DNA of 64,000 nucleotides. Source: CAVROP01 sp050008495 (GTDB lineage: Bacteria > Acidobacteriota > Terriglobia > UBA7540). The notes beneath the pieces were generated by a model. That model saw only the letters and a list, made by a program, of their open reading frames with translations, had not been told where the DNA came from and searched no databases. The DNA lies in NCBI GenBank assembly GCA_050008495.1, contig JBEKMN010000002.1, forward strand, positions 1 through 64,000. Direction: 5' to 3'. Below are positions 24,229 to 32,543 of the stretch, in pieces; position 1 is the stretch's first letter; every line of letters begins with the position of its first letter. The position numbers and the translations under genes are program-made.

Positions 24229-26580
24229 TCAGTCGCCGAGCGTAATAGCTTTAGACAGCGGAAGATCGCGGGAAGAGCCACCGACCCAGACTTTGTATTC
24301 GCCGGGCGCCACCTCCCAACTGTCCTTGTCTGCATTGAAGATCGACAAGTAGCGAGAGTCCAAAGTGACCGTAACCGGCTTCACTTCGCCTGGAGCGAGT
24401 TGGATCTTCTCCCAACCCACCAAGCGCTTGGGGGGTTCGCCCGAACTGGCCGGCAGCGAGACGTAGACCTGCGCGATCTCCGCTCCTGAGCGCGCGCCCG
24501 TATTCTTCACCTTGAAGGTTACGGTCATCTCTGGGCCGGGCACGACCTTCAGGTCTGAATACGCGTAACTCGTGTAGGAAAGCCCGTGGCCGAATTCAAA
24601 AAGCGGCTGTTTGCCTTCGGCGTCGTACCACTTGTAGCCAACCTTCAGACCTTCGTTGTAGTCAACCTCGAACTTCCTCGTATTCATGCGGAAGCGCGAG
24701 CCAGGAAATGGGCTCGTCATGTCGGCGTCGCTCGAGGGCGGCGGCTGTTGCGTCAGCTTGGGATGCGGAAGATCCGCTTCCGCTTTGGGGAAGGTGACGG
24801 GCAGTTTGGCGGAGGGGTTCACTTCTCCGAAAAGGATGTTCGCGATGGCTTCGCCCCCGCGAATCCCCGGATACCAAGCTTCCAGAACCGCGCTCACCTG
24901 ATCGACCCAAGGCATCGCCACAGGATCGCCCGTCTCAAGAACTACGATCGTGTGCATATTCGCGGCGGCCACCGCGCTGACCAGTTGGTCCTGGTTATCG
25001 GGAAGCGAGAGGCTCGGTACGTCTCGTCCTTCGCTCGTGGGCTGATTGACGAAGACAATAGCCACGTCCGAATTCTTGGCGAGGGCCGCTGCCGCTACGG
25101 GGTCCGTGCCTGGGTTGTATTCCACTTTGGCGTGCGGCGCCTTCTCGCGGATGGCTTTGAGCGGTGACGACGGGTCCCACACAATCCGCTCAAAGAAGCC
25201 CCGCGGCGCCGCGCCCGGCGCCGGCGGCGGAGGGGGCACCGCGTTTCCTCCCGGCGGATCCACCTGCGCCGATCCGCCTCCCGAGAGCACGCCCACGTCC
25301 GAGTGCGATCCGATCACCGCAATGGAACGGAGGCGCGACGCCTTCAACGGCAACTGGCCCTGCGCGTTCTTCAGCAGCACCGTGCCCTGCTCGGCGACCC
25401 GCTGGGCCACCTCGAACCCGGTGAAGATATTCACCACCTTGCGATCCGCAGGAAGATCAAAGAGGCCCACGGCGAACTCCGTGCGCAGAATGCGGTGGAC
25501 CATGTCGTCGACGCGCGAAGCGGGAACCTCTCCGCTCTGCACCGCTTTCTCGAGCGCCTCGGCGAAGTAGGTATCGCCGGGCATTTCCATGTCGAGTCCG
25601 GCCATGGCGGCCTTAGCGGTGCTGTGAGTGCCGCCCCAATCCGACAGGACGAAGCCCTGGAAGCCAAAATCCTTTTTCAACGCGTCCTCGAGAAGGTATT
25701 TGTTCTCGCACGCATAGTCGCCATTGACGAGATTGTAGGAGCACATCACCGCTCCCACGCCCGATTCCTTGACCCCAATCTCAAAGGCCAGCAGGTCGCT
25801 CTCGCGCATCGCTCGTTGATCAATAATAACGTTCACAAAATTACGCCCGCTCTCCTGGTCGTTCACGGCGTAGTGTTTGATGTCGCCGATGACGCCTTGT
25901 TCCTGGAGAGCCTTCATCTCCTCGCCCACCAACTTCCCTGCCAGGATAGGGTCTTCACCTTTGTACTCGAAGGTGCGGCCGTTGCGTGGCTCCCGCGTCA
26001 GGTTGCTGCCGCCGCCCAGCGACATGTTGAAGCCTTGGTCGCGAAGTTCCCGGCCAATCAACGCGCCGTAATCATGGGCCACCTTCAGGTCCCAACTCGA
26101 GGCCTCAGAAATGTCAGACGGCAGAACCGTTGAATATCGGCCGTACACCGCGCCGCGCGTGACACCACAAGCCGCGTCCGCCATTTGAAGGTCAGGGATG
26201 CCCAGGCGCGGAATGCCGGGAATGAAGCCCGCCCCGCCCAGCGAGCGCGTGGGCGGCGGCGGCGCGCCGGGCGTTCCGAACCCTCCCCTCCGACCGCTGC
26301 CATGCAGGAGTGAGATCTTTTCCTCCAACGTCATTTGCCCGATCAGCAGGTCAGCGCGCTGATCGGCTGATAGGCTCTTGTCCATCCATGGACCCTTTGC
26401 CGCAGGCGCTTGTGTCCCCGGAAAGCCTTGGCCTCGCGCCAGTATTGCCAGAACGCCAAGCGTGAAGACGCAGGAAGTGAGCGAAAGAACTGCTAGTCGC
26501 CTCAGCTTCTTGTCAGTCGCCGGATGACGCGTTTCCGCGCGTCCGGACTCTAAGTTCGGTCGTGAATTAGTTTTGCTCAT
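24229..26580 (-). CDS. Exported GH3 beta-glucosidase-type glycoside hydrolase
   Basis: About 783 residues. N-terminal signal anchor (RRLAVLSLTSCVFTLGVLAILA), GH3 TIM barrel with KHYAVNDQE and GFVLSDWGGTH (the Asp of SDW is the family nucleophile), the alpha/beta sandwich with IAVIGSHSDVG, and a C-terminal fibronectin-III-like domain (PKRLVGWEKIQLAPGE). It cleaves beta-glucosides or xylosides released from plant polymers. A Gly/Pro-rich insert (GGNAVPPPPPAPGAAP) sits in the second domain. The start at 26580 gives a plausible signal; in-frame Met at 26640 or 26760 would add non-signal sequence. Confidence 0.9.
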   Translation of the reverse strand: MSKTNSRPNLESGRAETRHPATDKKLRRLAVLSLTSCVFTLGVLAILARGQGFPGTQAPAAKGPWMDKSLSADQRADLLIGQMTLEEKISLLHGSGRRGGFGTPGAPPPPTRSLGGAGFIPGIPRLGIPDLQMADAACGVTRGAVYGRYSTVLPSDISEASSWDLKVAHDYGALIGRELRDQGFNMSLGGGSNLTREPRNGRTFEYKGEDPILAGKLVGEEMKALQEQGVIGDIKHYAVNDQESGRNFVNVIIDQRAMRESDLLAFEIGVKESGVGAVMCSYNLVNGDYACENKYLLEDALKKDFGFQGFVLSDWGGTHSTAKAAMAGLDMEMPGDTYFAEALEKAVQSGEVPASRVDDMVHRILRTEFAVGLFDLPADRKVVNIFTGFEVAQRVAEQGTVLLKNAQGQLPLKASRLRSIAVIGSHSDVGVLSGGGSAQVDPPGGNAVPPPPPAPGAAPRGFFERIVWDPSSPLKAIREKAPHAKVEYNPGTDPVAAAALAKNSDVAIVFVNQPTSEGRDVPSLSLPDNQDQLVSAVAAANMHTIVVLETGDPVAMPWVDQVSAVLEAWYPGIRGGEAIANILFGEVNPSAKLPVTFPKAEADLPHPKLTQQPPPSSDADMTSPFPGSRFRMNTRKFEVDYNEGLKVGYKWYDAEGKQPLFEFGHGLSYTSYAYSDLKVVPGPEMTVTFKVKNTGARSGAEIAQVYVSLPASSGEPPKRLVGWEKIQLAPGEVKPVTVTLDSRYLSIFNADKDSWEVAPGEYKVWVGGSSRDLPLSKAITLGD

Positions 26581-27085
26581 AGTCTTAACCTTGGATGTTC
26601 TCCTGAAGAGTGGCTTGCGGGAGTGATTCTGGCTGTACATCGGCCTGCGGCGCGTTCGTGGGTACGAAACGACGTGACCCCTGGCCGCAAGGGCGGGGAT
26701 TCCACAGCTCCACCCCTCCATAGCCGCCGACAGCATATGCCTAAAGCTGAGGAGGGGCAACAGGAAACACGACGAGCAGAAAGGAAGGAGGAAGCAAGTA
26801 ACCCAAGTCCCCTTGAGCTACCTGCTTCCCCAGGTAGTCATTAGAGTTGAGTTACTTGTATAGACGTCAAATAGACCGAAAAAGTTGCACGTGCGTAACA
26901 TTTTGTGTGCGAAGAATCGAATGCCCCGGCTCTGATAGCTCGCCCTCATAGCAACGAAAGCACTTATCGATAAACGGTCCCTGGCCGGACAACGCCGCTT
27001 CTTGCCAGCGGGAAAACACAAAAGTGAACCAACCGCCCTCTCCGGCTGCGCGGAACGGCTTCGAAGCCGTGAACGAATTCGATAT
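26581..27085. other. Long gene-free region upstream of the divergent GH3 and barrel genes
   Basis: No credible gene. A small perfect hairpin, CTACCTG/CAGGTAG, lies at about 26819-26837. The segment 26835-26900 is AT-richer and could hold the GH3 promoter, but I see no clear boxes. The remaining bases to 27509 also lack a gene, apart from the family A repeat at 27086. Confidence 0.5.
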
Positions 27086-27178
27086 GTCATCCTGAGCGGA
27101 GCGAAGGATCTCTGCAGTTGTTCGCAAGTCGTCGTAGCACAGGAAACCGCGGAGATCCTTCGCTCCGCTCAGGATGAC
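27086..27178. repeat. Palindromic dispersed repeat (family A), copy 3
   Basis: GTCATCCTGAGCGGAGCGAA at the left and TTCGCTCCGCTCAGGATGAC at the right are perfect complements. The inner arm parts TCTCTGCAGTTG and CCGCGGAGATC pair partly. 93 bp in total. Confidence 0.85.
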
Positions 27179-27509
27179 AGGCGGTTGATTATTTCTCACC
27201 TTCATTGGCTTTCCGCACAGCGGGGCGGCCGAGTCGCAATGCGGTTGTCACGCAGATTCCAAAGGAGAGGGTTGTCAAATCAACCCCAAGCCGGTAATAA
27301 CAGATTGTTGAAGTCCGGCTCGGCCGATGTTTCAAACCTGGATAACTCCCCGGACCGTTTCGGCATCACATTAGCGGTCGCGTTCTGCAAACACTCTTGT
27401 CACTCATACCCCTTGTTCTCTTCCCTAGCTCAGGAGAGCCAGAGGTGAGGTTCGTATGCCGCCAAGCCGCACAGCCTTCGTGGTCGCTGTCGCGGCTCGA
27501 GAGGGTTTC

Positions 27510-28112
27510 ATGCGAATTAAACGTATTATTTTAAGATGCGTTTTACTCCTGCCGTTCACATGCTCAATGGCCGCCGGGCAGAACGCTCCGGTGATTGGCG
27601 AAGTCTTCGGTGAGGCTGGCGTCTCCTTCATCAGGAACACCTCGCCTGGGGTTTACACCAATGTGATTTGTCCTGTCTCAGGCTGTCCACCTCCTCCCAG
27701 CCCCGTTACCTTCTCGAATGCGGGGCGCCTCTTTACCGGTCTGCGCATCCGCACTGGCCATGACGCTGTCGAGGCAAGCTACTCCTACAGCCCCAACCAA
27801 CTGCCAACGTACTACAATCGCCTCAACGTTGTTTCGTTCAATTACGCCCGCTATTTGTGGTTGAGGTCGAGGGTGCAGCCCTTCGCCACCATCGGCCTTG
27901 GGGGTAATCGCTTCAGTAGCACCTCGCCCTCGACCACGTGGACCGGCTTCGGTTTCGTTTGGAATTACGGAGGAGGAACGGATATCGTGCTGCGACGGCA
28001 CCTGGCCTTGCGGCTGGAGCTCAGGGATTATGTAGGTGGTCAGCCCAAATACCTTTATGGGACGAGTCATAACATCGTTCCCAGCGCAGGAATTGTTTTC
28101 AGGTTTTGGTGA
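27510..28112 (+). CDS. Outer-membrane beta-barrel protein, paralogue 1 of 3
   Basis: About 200 residues: Sec signal (MRIKRIILRCVLLLPFTCSMAAGQ), then alternating amphipathic strands and a C-terminal aromatic end (IVFRFW), the layout of a small 8-stranded outer-membrane barrel. Diagnostic shared blocks are GRLFTGLRIR, HDAVEASYSYS, FNYARYLW, VQPFATIGLG, WNYGGGTDIVL and RLELRDYV. An open frame runs to 27456 but ATG 27510 fits the signal peptide. Function unknown. First of three tandem copies. Confidence 0.8.
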   Translation: MRIKRIILRCVLLLPFTCSMAAGQNAPVIGEVFGEAGVSFIRNTSPGVYTNVICPVSGCPPPPSPVTFSNAGRLFTGLRIRTGHDAVEASYSYSPNQLPTYYNRLNVVSFNYARYLWLRSRVQPFATIGLGGNRFSSTSPSTTWTGFGFVWNYGGGTDIVLRRHLALRLELRDYVGGQPKYLYGTSHNIVPSAGIVFRFW

Positions 28113-28173
28113 CGCGCGCAGCGCCTTGGAGTGCGGCAGCGGAGCTGCCGCCTTCAGGCTCGGGAGGATGCTC

Positions 28174-28773
28174 ATGCGACTTAGACAAAACACTCGAGCG
28201 TGGCTTTTGCTCCTGCCCGTGGCTTGCTCCTGCGCACTAGCGCAGAAGGCTCCGCCGCAGGTCGAAGTTTTCGCGGAGGGCGGCGCCTCTTTGTTGAGTA
28301 ATGGCGTTACTACACTATACGAGAATTGCTTATGTCCTGCTCTCGGTCCCTGTCCCCCCTGTCCTGGAAATTCCTTTACGCATGGAGGGCGTCTCTTCAC
28401 TGGCGCGCGGTTGCGCGCACGCCATGACGCCATCGAAGCAAGTTATTCGTATAGCCGCCAGACGGCGCTACCGTTCAATCGCGTCGATATCATTTCGTTC
28501 AATTACGTTCGCTATCTCTTGACTCGGTCGAACCTGCAGCCGTTCGCCACTCTCGGACTTGGCGCGGACCGATTCAGTCCGCAGTCCAATCTCCCCAAGG
28601 GCTACCACTTCGCTTGGAACTATGGCGGCGGGGCGGACATCGTCCTGCAACGGCACCTTGCATTGAGACTGGAACTCAGGGATTACGTAATTAAACAGCC
28701 CAGTTTTGAGACGACGATCATACGAAGCCATGACATTGTTCCTAGCGCCGGGATCGTTTTCAGGTTTAAGTGA
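28174..28773 (+). CDS. Outer-membrane beta-barrel protein, paralogue 2 of 3
   Basis: Signal peptide (MRLRQNTRAWLLLLPVACSCALAQ), then the same blocks as its neighbours: AEGGASLL, GRLFTGARLRARHDAIEASYSYS, ISFNYVRYL, LQPFATLGLGADRF, NYGGGADIVLQRHLALRLEL, ending IVFRFK. ATG 28174 is preferred over 28168, since GGGAGG is then 6 bases upstream. A spurious-looking repeat (GGAGTGCGGCAGCGGAGC, about 28125-28155) separates it from paralogue 1. The second loop is shorter than in paralogue 3. Confidence 0.8.
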   Translation: MRLRQNTRAWLLLLPVACSCALAQKAPPQVEVFAEGGASLLSNGVTTLYENCLCPALGPCPPCPGNSFTHGGRLFTGARLRARHDAIEASYSYSRQTALPFNRVDIISFNYVRYLLTRSNLQPFATLGLGADRFSPQSNLPKGYHFAWNYGGGADIVLQRHLALRLELRDYVIKQPSFETTIIRSHDIVPSAGIVFRFK

Positions 28774-28784
28774 GGTGATACAGC

Positions 28785-29435
28785 GTGCGAACCAAACGGA
28801 TTATTCTGCCAGCTATGTTATTCCTGAGTTACCCCGGCCTGTCGGCTGTCGCACAGGATGCTCCGCCGCGCCTCGAATTTTTCGCCGAAGGTGGTGGCTC
28901 CTTTTTGAACAATGGCACGGGCCAAGCACCCATCTCATGCATTCCCGAAATCGAGTGTCCCACGACACCGACGAGTTCCTTCTCGAAGACGGGTCGTCTC
29001 TTCACCGGTGCCCGCCTGCGCTTTACGCGCCATGATGCCGTAGAGGCAAGCTACTCTTTCAGTCCCAACCACTTCTCTCTTCAATATCGAGGAGAGTCCC
29101 TCGGCTCAGCGTACAATCGCGTCAATCTCATCTCCTTCAATTACGTCCGCTATCTTTGGGCCAGGAGCCCCGTGCAGCCGTTTGCCACCATTGGCCTGGG
29201 GACCAATCGCTTCAGTGGGCCTTCGTCCACATCTACGGTTGCATCACACCTAGTCAGCCCGGACAACGGTTACCAATTCGCCTGGAATTACGGAGGCGGG
29301 GCGGACGTCGTCCTGCAACGCCACTTTGTCTTGCGTTTGGAAATCAGAGATTACGTAACCGGCCAACCTGGCTTTATCACCGGAACCAGTCACAACGTTG
29401 TCCCCAGCGCAGGGGTTGTTTTCAGGTTCAAGTAA
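28785..29435 (+). CDS. Outer-membrane beta-barrel protein, paralogue 3 of 3
   Basis: GTG start at 28785, 11 bases after the previous stop, with GAGGTGA upstream. Signal (RTKRIILPAMLFLSYPGLSAVAQ), then AEGGGSFLNNG, GRLFTGARLR, HDAVEASYSF, FNYVRYLW, VQPFATIGLGTNRFSG, WNYGGGADVVLQRHFVLRLEIRDYV and a C-terminal VVFRFK. Extra residues in two predicted surface loops (SLQYRGESLGSA; SSTSTVASHLVSPD) set it apart from the others. Loop variation with conserved strands suggests divergence at the exposed face. Confidence 0.8.
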   Translation: MRTKRIILPAMLFLSYPGLSAVAQDAPPRLEFFAEGGGSFLNNGTGQAPISCIPEIECPTTPTSSFSKTGRLFTGARLRFTRHDAVEASYSFSPNHFSLQYRGESLGSAYNRVNLISFNYVRYLWARSPVQPFATIGLGTNRFSGPSSTSTVASHLVSPDNGYQFAWNYGGGADVVLQRHFVLRLEIRDYVTGQPGFITGTSHNVVPSAGVVFRFK

Positions 29436-29494
29436 AACTGAAAGTGTGGAATAATCCCTCTGCGGATTGTTTTTCAACGCCGCCTACGCAGGTA

Positions 29495-29563
29495 GCACAG
29501 GCACTCCTGCCTGTGCCCGTGGCGAGCGCCATTGTCCCACGAGCACAGGTGAGAGTGCCTGTG
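29495..29563. repeat. Two copies of the CACAGGCA/TGCCTGTG hairpin (family E)
   Basis: Copy one is GCACAGGCA-CTCC-TGCCTGTGC (29495-29516), identical in stem to 6239-6260. Copy two is CACAGGTGAGAGTGCCTGTG (29544-29563), slightly degenerate. Confidence 0.75.
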
Positions 29564-29617
29564 GGCTTGCTCGGGCAGCCAGGAGTGGCTGTCCTACACG
29601 ATCGGGGAGGAATCAAC

Positions 29618-30427
29618 GTGCAAAGACGAAGTTTTCTAGCGTCATCCCTCGCAGCCTCGGCTCTCGCTGCCAACGCGGCAAGTACCGCACTTCGCGCCGG
29701 TCAGGGGGCCGCGGCAGGAGAAGGCCGCGACTACTACGAACTGCGGCGTTACCAGCTTTTCCGCGGGCCGCAAGTCAAACTCGCCGACGACTTCTTTCGC
29801 CAAGCCCTGGTGCCGGGGCTAAACCGCTTGGGAATCAACCCGGTGGGGGTTTTCAATGTCGAGATCGGCCCAGGCAGCCCTGCAGTCTACGTGCTGATGC
29901 CCAGCACCTCGCTCGAGACCCTCGTCACCGCTGAGTTCCGCCTTAATCATGACGCCGACTATGTGGCAGCGGGGACGGCCTTCTTGAATGCGCCTGCCGC
30001 ACAGCCGCCTTTTGTGCGCATCGAAAGCTCGTTGCTGGTGGCTTTCGAGGGAAAACCCCGGCTCAAGGCCCCGCCGGCCGCCGCCGAACACCGCCCACGT
30101 ATGTTTGAGCTTCGAACTTACGAAAGCCCTACCCCTCAGGACCACGTCCGCAAGGTCGAAATGTTCAACAGTGGTGAATTCGACGTTTTTGAGAAAGCGG
30201 GATTCTGGCAGGTCTTCTACGGCGACACTCTGGTCGGATCGCGATTGCCCAACCTGACCTACATGCTCTGCTTTGATGACATGGCGGACCGCGCTAAGAA
30301 ATGGGACGCTTTCCGCACCGCGCCGGAATGGAAGAAGCTCTCCACGTCACCGAGGTACGCCTTCGAGGAGATCGTCTCCAACATTACGAATACGATTTTG
30401 ACACCGACGCCGTACTCGCAGATCTGA
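29618..30427 (+). CDS. NIPSNAP-family protein with twin-arginine-like signal
   Basis: 269 residues from GTG 29618, which has GGGGAGG 7 bases upstream. Signal QRRSFLASSLAASALAANA is twin-arginine-like. Two NIPSNAP (dimeric alpha/beta barrel) units follow: YYELRRYQLFRG (about 37-130) and MFELRTYESPTPQDHVRKVEMF (about 163-262, ending near KWDAFRTAPEWKKL). In Acidobacteriota and Planctomycetota such proteins are common and uncharacterised. A long open frame to 29156 overlaps the barrel gene out of frame and is not real. Confidence 0.85.
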   Translation: MQRRSFLASSLAASALAANAASTALRAGQGAAAGEGRDYYELRRYQLFRGPQVKLADDFFRQALVPGLNRLGINPVGVFNVEIGPGSPAVYVLMPSTSLETLVTAEFRLNHDADYVAAGTAFLNAPAAQPPFVRIESSLLVAFEGKPRLKAPPAAAEHRPRMFELRTYESPTPQDHVRKVEMFNSGEFDVFEKAGFWQVFYGDTLVGSRLPNLTYMLCFDDMADRAKKWDAFRTAPEWKKLSTSPRYAFEEIVSNITNTILTPTPYSQI

Positions 30428-30470
30428 AGGCAGTCGAAAGTCGAGAGTCAAGAGTCGAAAGTTGAAAATC

Positions 30471-30580
30471 GGGTGGCGCCTACGTCGCGGCGTTCTTTGT
30501 CGCGATGTAGGCGTCTTTCGACGTGAACTCTGCCACGGCGGAGCGCAGACATGCCAAAGGACGGCACGTCTGCGCCACCC
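30471..30580. repeat. 110-bp element with terminal inverted repeats (family B), copy 1
   Basis: Begins GGGTGGCGCCTACGT and ends ACGTCTGCGCCACCC: the outer 9 bases are perfect inverted repeats. The internal text CGCGATGTAGGCG...GACATGCCAAAG is shared with copy 2 at 31690. Preceded directly by family C heptamers (30431-30465). Confidence 0.8.
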
Positions 30581-30603
30581 CTCGAATTTCGGCTCTCAAC
30601 TGC

Positions 30604-31593
30604 TTAGGCGTTTCCCAGCCGGAAAATCGGGTTGACTCCTGCTGCGCTGGCCATCAGTTTCCGCTCTTCCTGATTCGTGACCGGAGTAAAGTTCTGGCCG
30701 ATGTCCATTCCCAGCCGGAAGTATCTCTCATCCCCGGGCGGCATTGCTGCCGTGATGGGTTGGGACAGCGTCCAGCGGTAGCCGAGCGCGGCCTCGTGGG
30801 GAAAATCAGCGGGCTCGTACCAGCACTTCTCGTGAGGATGATCCCTTCTCACAGACTCAGGCCAGGTTGTCTTCGCCATACCCTTGATGGCCATGATCCC
30901 CATGCCCTTTTCCCGCGCGTGCGCGATCACCTGGGGCCCGAAGTTGGCCTGAGAAGTGAGCACAAAATTAATCGGAAAGAGGATCGTGTCGAAGTCGTAG
31001 CGGTCCATGGCCGCGATCGCTACTTCCACCGAATGCGCCGAGAAACCGATGAAGCGCAACTTGCCCGCCTTTCGCGCCGCCTGGAACGCTTCCATGGCGC
31101 CGTTGGGGCCGAAAATCTGCTCCAGTTGCGACATCTTTGACAGGGCGTGAAATTGGTACAGGTCCACGTGGTCAGTCCGCAGTTGCCTCAGAGATTCGTC
31201 GAGTGTCTTCGCCGCGCTGTCCCTCGTAAAATCTCCTTCCTCTCCCCCCGACCCTTCCTTGCAAGCCAGGAAGACCTTCTTTCGGTAGGGTTCGAGCGCC
31301 GGTCCCAGGCGCGCCTGCGCGTCGCCATAACTCGGAGCCACGTCAAAGTAATTAATGCCCCGGTCCACGGCCTCCGCGACGATATTGTTGGCAAACGACT
31401 GGCTGTTATTCATCAACACGATCCCGGCGAATCCCACGATAGAAAGCTCTTCACCGGTCTTCCCAAGCTTCCTCCTCGGAATGGGCTTCTGAACGGTTTC
31501 ATCCGCCTTGGCGATTGGCCCGAAAATCTCGCTCGAAGCCGCCAGACCCGCTGCGGCCGTCGTTCCCGTCATCAGAAAATTCCGCCTGTCCAT
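30604..31593 (-). CDS. Aldo/keto reductase with twin-arginine signal
   Basis: About 329 residues. DRRNFLMTGTTAAAGLAAS is a Tat signal; GGAGGTG precedes ATG 31593. The AKR barrel follows, with GINYFDVAPSYGDAQ (catalytic Asp and Tyr), KTLDESLRQLRTDHVDLYQFHAL (His at the end) and GFSAHSVE. The usual catalytic Lys lies in VFLACKEG. The protein is likely folded with NADP(H) in the cytoplasm and exported. The C-terminal QEERKLM region is common in this exported AKR group. It is flanked on both sides by a family B repeat. Confidence 0.88.
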   Translation of the reverse strand: MDRRNFLMTGTTAAAGLAASSEIFGPIAKADETVQKPIPRRKLGKTGEELSIVGFAGIVLMNNSQSFANNIVAEAVDRGINYFDVAPSYGDAQARLGPALEPYRKKVFLACKEGSGGEEGDFTRDSAAKTLDESLRQLRTDHVDLYQFHALSKMSQLEQIFGPNGAMEAFQAARKAGKLRFIGFSAHSVEVAIAAMDRYDFDTILFPINFVLTSQANFGPQVIAHAREKGMGIMAIKGMAKTTWPESVRRDHPHEKCWYEPADFPHEAALGYRWTLSQPITAAMPPGDERYFRLGMDIGQNFTPVTNQEERKLMASAAGVNPIFRLGNA

Positions 31594-31689
31594 CGCACAC
31601 CTCCGTCGCAAATATATAAAAATTGCCTGGCAACGTCACGGCCCTCCTCCTTTGTAGCACCGGCAGCATGCTCCGTCAACCGCAGCGTT

Positions 31690-31801
31690 GGGGGGGCGCC
31701 TGCGTCGCGACGCTCTCTGCCGCGATGTAGGCGCCTTTCGGGAGCAGTCTCTGCGGCGGCGAGGCTCAGACATGCCAAAGGGCGGCACGTCTGCTCCACC
31801 C
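31690..31801. repeat. 112-bp element (family B), copy 2
   Basis: Same orientation and order of blocks as 30471-30580: GGGCGCCTGCGTCGCGAC, CGCGATGTAGGCGCCTTTCG, CAGACATGCCAAAGGGCGGCACGTCTGC. The right end is CTCCACCC and the left end GGGGGGG, so the terminal repeats are slightly damaged here. Confidence 0.8.
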
Positions 31802-32019
31802 AGGGAGGCATTCCCGAAGAACTTCGGCATTTGCCCATTTTTCACTTGACAAGCCCAGGGGGATATGGTAGCCTATAATTGTGGTCGTTTTGTGGACACA
31901 TTGTCGTGGGCAGGCTTCCGACCGCGAGGAAAAGCGCAATAGTCCCGACACTGGGGAAAACCGGGGTCCGAATAAAACAAAAAATAGCACGAACGAAGCC
32001 AGTATATCATTGAAAACAA
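31802..32019. other. AT-richer gene-free stretch with promoter-like boxes
   Basis: TTGACA at 31846-31851 and a perfect TATAAT at 31874-31879 are 22 bases apart, longer than the usual 17. The composition from here to about 32400 is clearly AT-richer than in the flanking genes. The frame at 31881-32099 has no ribosome site and is doubtful. Confidence 0.4.
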
Positions 32020-32334
32020 ATGAGGCACATCGAAAACGAACTCAAAACGAACTCAAAACGAACTCAAAACGAACCTCAATTGAACGCTCAAATGCGTGAA
32101 ATGGACCCAAAATTCGAGCTTTTTGACATCGTACACGTCCGGGCCGGGGACTCGATCGTGGGTGATGCGACAGGGATCGAAATTGCTCGCCAGGTGGAAG
32201 CCCTGGGGACCGTGAGAGAATTCAAAAATGCCGGGAACAAAGCCAAGAAGTGGCTGAAAACAAAGGACATCACTTTTTTCAATGCTGCAAATTGCGCGCG
32301 TTTTGCGCGCAAATTGGCACGAATTGAACGCTAA
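32020..32334 (+). CDS. Possible small protein of unknown function in an AT-rich island
   Basis: A frame of 104 codons. The N-terminal third is the translation of a tandem 11-bp repeat (NELKTNSKRTQNE type). From the Met at 32092 the text (MREMDPKFELFDIVHVRAGD, ATGIEIARQVEALGTV, AGNKAKKWLKTKDITFF) looks more like a protein, with a basic end. There is no clear ribosome site, and codon use is unlike that of neighbouring genes. It may be a remnant of a foreign gene or non-coding. Confidence 0.3.
   Translation: MRHIENELKTNSKRTQNEPQLNAQMREMDPKFELFDIVHVRAGDSIVGDATGIEIARQVEALGTVREFKNAGNKAKKWLKTKDITFFNAANCARFARKLARIER
32033..32076. repeat. Four tandem 11-bp repeats (AAAACGAACTC)
   Basis: Units at 32033, 32044, 32055 and 32066; the last reads AAAACGAACCT. 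11 bases is about one helical turn, so adenine runs repeat in phase along one face of the DNA, which can bend it. Confidence 0.8.
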
Positions 32335-32477
32335 TTAGGAGCAAAACAGCGCATTTTGCGCAAAACGAACCGAAACTTCCGAGCGGGAATTAGCGGTCTT
32401 CCCCAACGCACAAAAGGGGCTACATGAACCGAGATCTTGCCAAATGGGACGCGTCGCCGGCGCCTGCAAACCGGCAC

Positions 32478-32507
32478 CTGACACCTGGCGCCCGGCACCT
32501 GTATAAT
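32478..32507 (+). promoter_or_regulatory. Candidate sigma-70 promoter of gatB
   Basis: CTGACA (32478-32483), an 18-base spacer and a perfect TATAAT (32502-32507), 37 bases before the gatB ATG. The -35 region lies in a small direct repeat of CGGCACCTG (32472, 32494). Confidence 0.6.
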
Positions 32508-32543
32508 GCCCGGTCAGGGTGATTCTGTGATTTGAGAGGGACA

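Noticed and set aside
29156..29617. Long N-terminal extension of the NIPSNAP frame
   Set aside because: It overlaps the third barrel gene in another frame; the GTG at 29618 has a good ribosome site and a signal peptide.
31881..32099. 72-codon frame in the AT-rich island
   Set aside because: Low-complexity K/N/T/R text partly from the 11-bp repeat, no ribosome site, overlaps another doubtful frame.
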